From Halieaceae bacterium (GTDB taxonomy: Bacteria > Pseudomonadota > Gammaproteobacteria > Pseudomonadales > Halieaceae), in the NCBI GenBank assembly GCA_003523185.1, contig DPGN01000079.1, positions 15,634 to 32,954 on the forward strand: DNA of 17,321 bases, given 5' to 3'. Shown one piece after another: positions 15,000 through 17,321 of the stretch (its first letter is position 1; every line of letters begins with the position of its first letter). The translations under genes were made by a program, and so were the position numbers. Below the pieces are notes generated by a model, which was not told where the DNA came from, searched no databases, and saw only the letters and a list, made by a program, of their open reading frames with translations.

Positions 15000-15686
15000 A
15001 TGAAATCTGTCAAAGTAATGATTACAAGTATCGTCTTCGGCCTACTCAGTTTGCTAGCCACCACCGCTGCAATTGGAAATGACTCGGCGGGGCCGACACC
15101 GATCATCGAATCGACCACCTCTCAAATTATGGCCATCGTGGGTGAGGCGCCCGAGTATTTCGATACCGATCCAGACCGCTTCTACAACGAGATTGGTGCT
15201 GTTCTGGATGAGACGATTGATTGGCGAGGCTTTGCTAAGGGTGTGATGGGTGATTACGCCTCCAATGCGCGCTACCGGTCCCTCGATGACGCGGGTCGCA
15301 AAGCGCTGCGAGAGCAACTTGAGTCATTCACTGACATTATGAAGTCAGGCTTGATACGCACCTATGCAAAAGGCTTGCTGGCGTTCAGTGGGTCCAAATT
15401 CGAAATTGTCGATGATGAAGCTATCGACCCTGAAGCGCGCTCTGCATCTATTACTCAATTGGTCTACGGCTCGGGTGACCGCACGTATACTGTGCGATAC
15501 CAGATGGGTAGAAGCCGGGACGGCAGTTGGCGACTTCGGAATCTTATTGTCGCGGATATTAACTTGGGCCAAATCTATCAAAATCAATTCGCCGCAGCCG
15601 CGAAGTCTGCTGATGGAGATGTGGCCAAGGTTGTGGCTGAGTGGGATATCTCGGCTAACTTGCCGGAGGATTTGGACAGTGAATGA
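15000..15686 (+). CDS. mlaC: MlaC family periplasmic phospholipid-binding protein
   Basis: A 228-aa protein with a signal peptide (basic start, hydrophobic core about 7-22, likely cleavage near ATTAA at residue 24) and an MlaC/Ttg2D domain. Family features include 'IDWRGFAKGVMGDYASNARY', 'FTDIMKSGLIRTYAKGL', 'RTYTVRYQMGR' and 'GSWRLRNLIVADINLGQIYQNQF'. MlaC shuttles phospholipids between the outer-membrane MlaA complex and the inner-membrane MlaFEDB transporter. The start ATG 15000 has only a weak Shine-Dalgarno. It is the first gene after the divergent gap, where mlaF, mlaE and mlaD would normally precede it, and it is followed directly by ibaG with no mlaB. The family call is good; whether its partners exist elsewhere cannot be told here. 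Confidence 0.88.
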   Translation: MKSVKVMITSIVFGLLSLLATTAAIGNDSAGPTPIIESTTSQIMAIVGEAPEYFDTDPDRFYNEIGAVLDETIDWRGFAKGVMGDYASNARYRSLDDAGRKALREQLESFTDIMKSGLIRTYAKGLLAFSGSKFEIVDDEAIDPEARSASITQLVYGSGDRTYTVRYQMGRSRDGSWRLRNLIVADINLGQIYQNQFAAAAKSADGDVAKVVAEWDISANLPEDLDSE

Positions 15687-15897
15687 AGCCATGATTAAAG
15701 AGGCGCTCGAGGGCGAATTTCCGGGCGCCACTATTGATGTGCTACTGGATGGCTCTCACTGCCAAGTCACCGTGATTAGTGATGTATTCGAAGGGTTGAG
15801 ACCAGTCGCACGGCAGCAGCGAGTTTATGCGCCTCTCGGGGACTTTATTCGTAGCGGCGCCCTGCACGCGGTCAACATCGTCGCGACGACACCCTAG
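15679..15897 (+). CDS. ibaG: IbaG, BolA-like protein
   Basis: A 72-aa BolA-family protein: 'LLDGSHCQVTVISDVFEGL', 'RQQRVYAPLGDFI' and 'LHAVNIVATTP' align with E. coli IbaG ('GDGSHFQVIAVGELFDGM', 'KQQTVYGPLMEYI', 'IHAVSIKAYTP'). BolA proteins bind [2Fe-2S] clusters with monothiol glutaredoxins; IbaG is linked to envelope and acid-stress phenotypes. GTG 15679 is chosen because GGAGGA (15665-15670) lies 8 nt upstream and the N-terminus then has exactly the E. coli length up to DGSH; ATG 15691 is less well placed. It overlaps mlaC by 8 nt. It stops at the 'TP' where E. coli IbaG has roughly 12 more residues (AEWARDRK...), so the tail is short. Confidence 0.9.
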   Translation: MNEAMIKEALEGEFPGATIDVLLDGSHCQVTVISDVFEGLRPVARQQRVYAPLGDFIRSGALHAVNIVATTP

Positions 15898-15910
15898 CAG
15901 GCAGACTGCG

Positions 15911-17173
15911 TTGGACTACTTTCAAATCCGCGGCGGAACGCCGTTACAGGGTCGTATACCTATTTCGGGGGCGAAGAATGCAGCGCTTCCGATATTGGCT
16001 GCCACGCTGCTGACGGACAAAGTTTCCACACTATCGAATGTACCTCATCTCAATGACATCACGACGATGGTCGAGTTACTGGGTGCGCTTGGCGCTGATG
16101 TTGCTATCGACGAGTCAACGGCGGTACAGGTGTCTGCAGCGCAACTGAATAACCAGCGCGCACCTTACGAGCTGGTGAAAACTATGCGGGCCTCCATTCT
16201 TGTGATGGGTCCGCTTCTGGCGCGCTTCGGTAAATCGGAGGTGTCCTTTCCGGGGGGTTGTGCGATTGGAAGTCGCCCTGTTGACCTGCACTTGAAGGGA
16301 TTCGAGGCCATGGGCGCGAGTATCGATGTTCGCGATGGCTATATCGTTGCCACCACAGAGAGCGGACTCAAAGGCTGTGACTTCACGTTTGACTGTGTCA
16401 CGGTAGGTGGAACCGAAAACCTGCTCATGGCAGCGGTTCTGGCAGAGGGCAGAACCGTGCTTCGCAATGCCGCCCGTGAGCCCGAGATTACTGATTTGGT
16501 CGCGTTCCTCAGAGGCATGGGGGCAGAGATCGAGGGTGACGATACATCAACGCTCGTGATTAATGGCGTCTCGGAGTTAGCGGCGAGTCATTACAGTGTC
16601 ATGCCAGATCGGATCGAGGCGGGGACATTTCTGGTTGCGGCTGCGGCGACTCGCGGGCGCATCACGGTCGAGAATGCGAATGCCGAGCATCTCGGCATTG
16701 TGCTCGAAAAGTTACGAGATGCGGGCGTGGACGTTATTGTTGAAGAAAATACCATTACGGCTGACATGACTGAGGGTAAGCTCACATCGGTTGACCTCAT
16801 CACCGCGCCCTATCCCGGGTTTCCGACCGACATGCAAGCGCAGTTTACCGCCCTGAACGTGGTTGCAGAGGGTGTCGGCCGGATAACAGAAACCATATTC
16901 GAAAACCGATTAATGCAGGCGCATGAGATGAACCGAATGGGAGCCAATATCACGGTAGACGGGCATTCAGTTATTATTCGCGGCAAGTCCAGTATCGATG
17001 GTGCTCCCGTAATGGCTTCTGACCTGCGAGCGTCAGCGAGTCTCGTTATCGCAGGCCTCGCCGCGAAGGGCGAGACTCACGTTGATCGCATTTACCATAT
17101 TGACCGCGGTTACGAGCGCATTGAAGAGAAGCTTCAGGCTGTTGGTGCTGACATTGTCAGGAAGTCGAGGTAG
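15911..17173 (+). CDS. murA: MurA, UDP-N-acetylglucosamine 1-carboxyvinyltransferase
   Basis: MurA transfers enolpyruvate from PEP to UDP-GlcNAc, the first committed step of peptidoglycan synthesis, and is the fosfomycin target. Visible residues are Lys22-Asn23 in ISGAKNAALPIL, catalytic Cys117 in FPGGCAIGSRPVD (the Cys form is fosfomycin-sensitive in other bacteria), FPTDMQAQF with the general-base Asp, and RIYHIDRGYERIEEKL near the end. The start is TTG 15911: it yields 420 aa (E. coli 419) beginning (M)DYFQIRG like homologues, with AGG (15899-15901) 9 nt upstream. An in-frame ATG at 15827 would overlap ibaG by 71 nt and add an unrelated extension. The gap after ibaG is 13 nt, and hisG follows 3 nt after the stop, the usual Pseudomonas order. 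Confidence 0.96.
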   Translation: MDYFQIRGGTPLQGRIPISGAKNAALPILAATLLTDKVSTLSNVPHLNDITTMVELLGALGADVAIDESTAVQVSAAQLNNQRAPYELVKTMRASILVMGPLLARFGKSEVSFPGGCAIGSRPVDLHLKGFEAMGASIDVRDGYIVATTESGLKGCDFTFDCVTVGGTENLLMAAVLAEGRTVLRNAAREPEITDLVAFLRGMGAEIEGDDTSTLVINGVSELAASHYSVMPDRIEAGTFLVAAAATRGRITVENANAEHLGIVLEKLRDAGVDVIVEENTITADMTEGKLTSVDLITAPYPGFPTDMQAQFTALNVVAEGVGRITETIFENRLMQAHEMNRMGANITVDGHSVIIRGKSSIDGAPVMASDLRASASLVIAGLAAKGETHVDRIYHIDRGYERIEEKLQAVGADIVRKSR

Positions 17174-17176
17174 GTT

Positions 17177-17321
17177 ATGAAACCCGCAAAAGGGGAACAG
17201 CTCACCATAGCGCTGACGAAAGGGCGCATTCTCTCCGAGACGTTACCGCTGCTCGCGGAGGCCGGTGTGTCACCGCTGGAGTCGGTGGAACAGAGTCGGA
17301 AACTCATCTTCCCCACAACGA
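17177..17321 (+). CDS. hisG: HisG, ATP phosphoribosyltransferase (5' end only)
   Basis: The last 48 codons of the window open at ATG 17177 and read through the right edge. The motif 'LTIALTKGRILSETLPLL' followed by 'SRKLIF' is the N-terminus of HisG, which joins ATP and PRPP in the first step of histidine synthesis and is feedback inhibited by histidine. The early catalytic start and the murA neighbour suggest the short (HisZ-dependent) form seen in Pseudomonas, but the fragment is too short to prove it. GAGG at 17167-17170 lies 6 nt upstream, overlapping the end of murA. Confidence 0.92.
   Translation, partial: MKPAKGEQLTIALTKGRILSETLPLLAEAGVSPLESVEQSRKLIFPTT

Noticed and set aside
15827..15910. 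Long MurA beginning at ATG 15827.
   Set aside because: It would overlap ibaG by 71 nt in another frame and add a Ser/Arg-rich extension unlike MurA; TTG 15911 gives the family length.
1..17321. CRISPR arrays, insertion sequences, tRNA genes, prophage or toxin-antitoxin genes.
   Set aside because: No regularly spaced repeats, transposase motifs or cloverleaf-like sequences were seen; nearly all DNA is assigned to recognised core genes.

Overview
The window is a dense, almost intergenic-free stretch of housekeeping DNA from a Gram-negative gammaproteobacterium. Gene order matches the mreBCD-maf-yhdP, yrbG-kdsD-kdsC-lptCAB-rpoN-hpf-rapZ and mlaC-ibaG-murA-hisG neighbourhoods of E. coli and Pseudomonas. 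The joining of these blocks, the moderate base composition and the missing genes suggest a compact-genome marine gammaproteobacterium (for example the OM60/NOR5-SAR92 area). That placement is inference only. I see no mobile element, CRISPR array, tRNA or rRNA, and no base-composition break.

Layout. Rightward, 1-5857: the 3' end of mreB, then mreC, mreD, maf and yhdP, nearly all abutting or overlapping. Leftward, 14848-5818: yrbG, kdsD, kdsC, lptC, lptA, lptB, rpoN, hpf, rapZ, mgtE and darP (yjgA). The first four junctions of this array are all 4-nt start/stop overlaps. yhdP and darP converge and overlap by 40 nt. Rightward, 15000-17321: mlaC, ibaG, murA and the first 48 codons of hisG. The only regulatory-looking gap is the 151-bp divergent region 14849-14999; smaller gaps lie upstream of rpoN (103 bp), rapZ (138 bp) and mgtE (82 bp).

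How the genes work together. Nearly everything serves the cell envelope: elongasome scaffold (MreBCD), the first committed peptidoglycan step (MurA), Kdo synthesis (KdsD, KdsC), LPS export (LptC, LptA, LptB), phospholipid traffic (YhdP, MlaC) and ion transport (YrbG, MgtE). Regulators and ribosome factors (RpoN, HPF, RapZ, DarP, IbaG) travel with them, as in relatives.

What stands out. (1) mreC has no ATG/GTG/TTG start that would include its membrane anchor; an AUA codon with a well-placed Shine-Dalgarno is the best start. (2) Genes usually found in these blocks are absent here: rng, tldD, pmbA, ptsN, npr, mlaF, mlaE, mlaD and mlaB. (3) The divergent region holds overlapping -10-like sequences and a hairpin plus U-run ahead of the LPS operon. 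I found no convincing candidate for an entirely new system.
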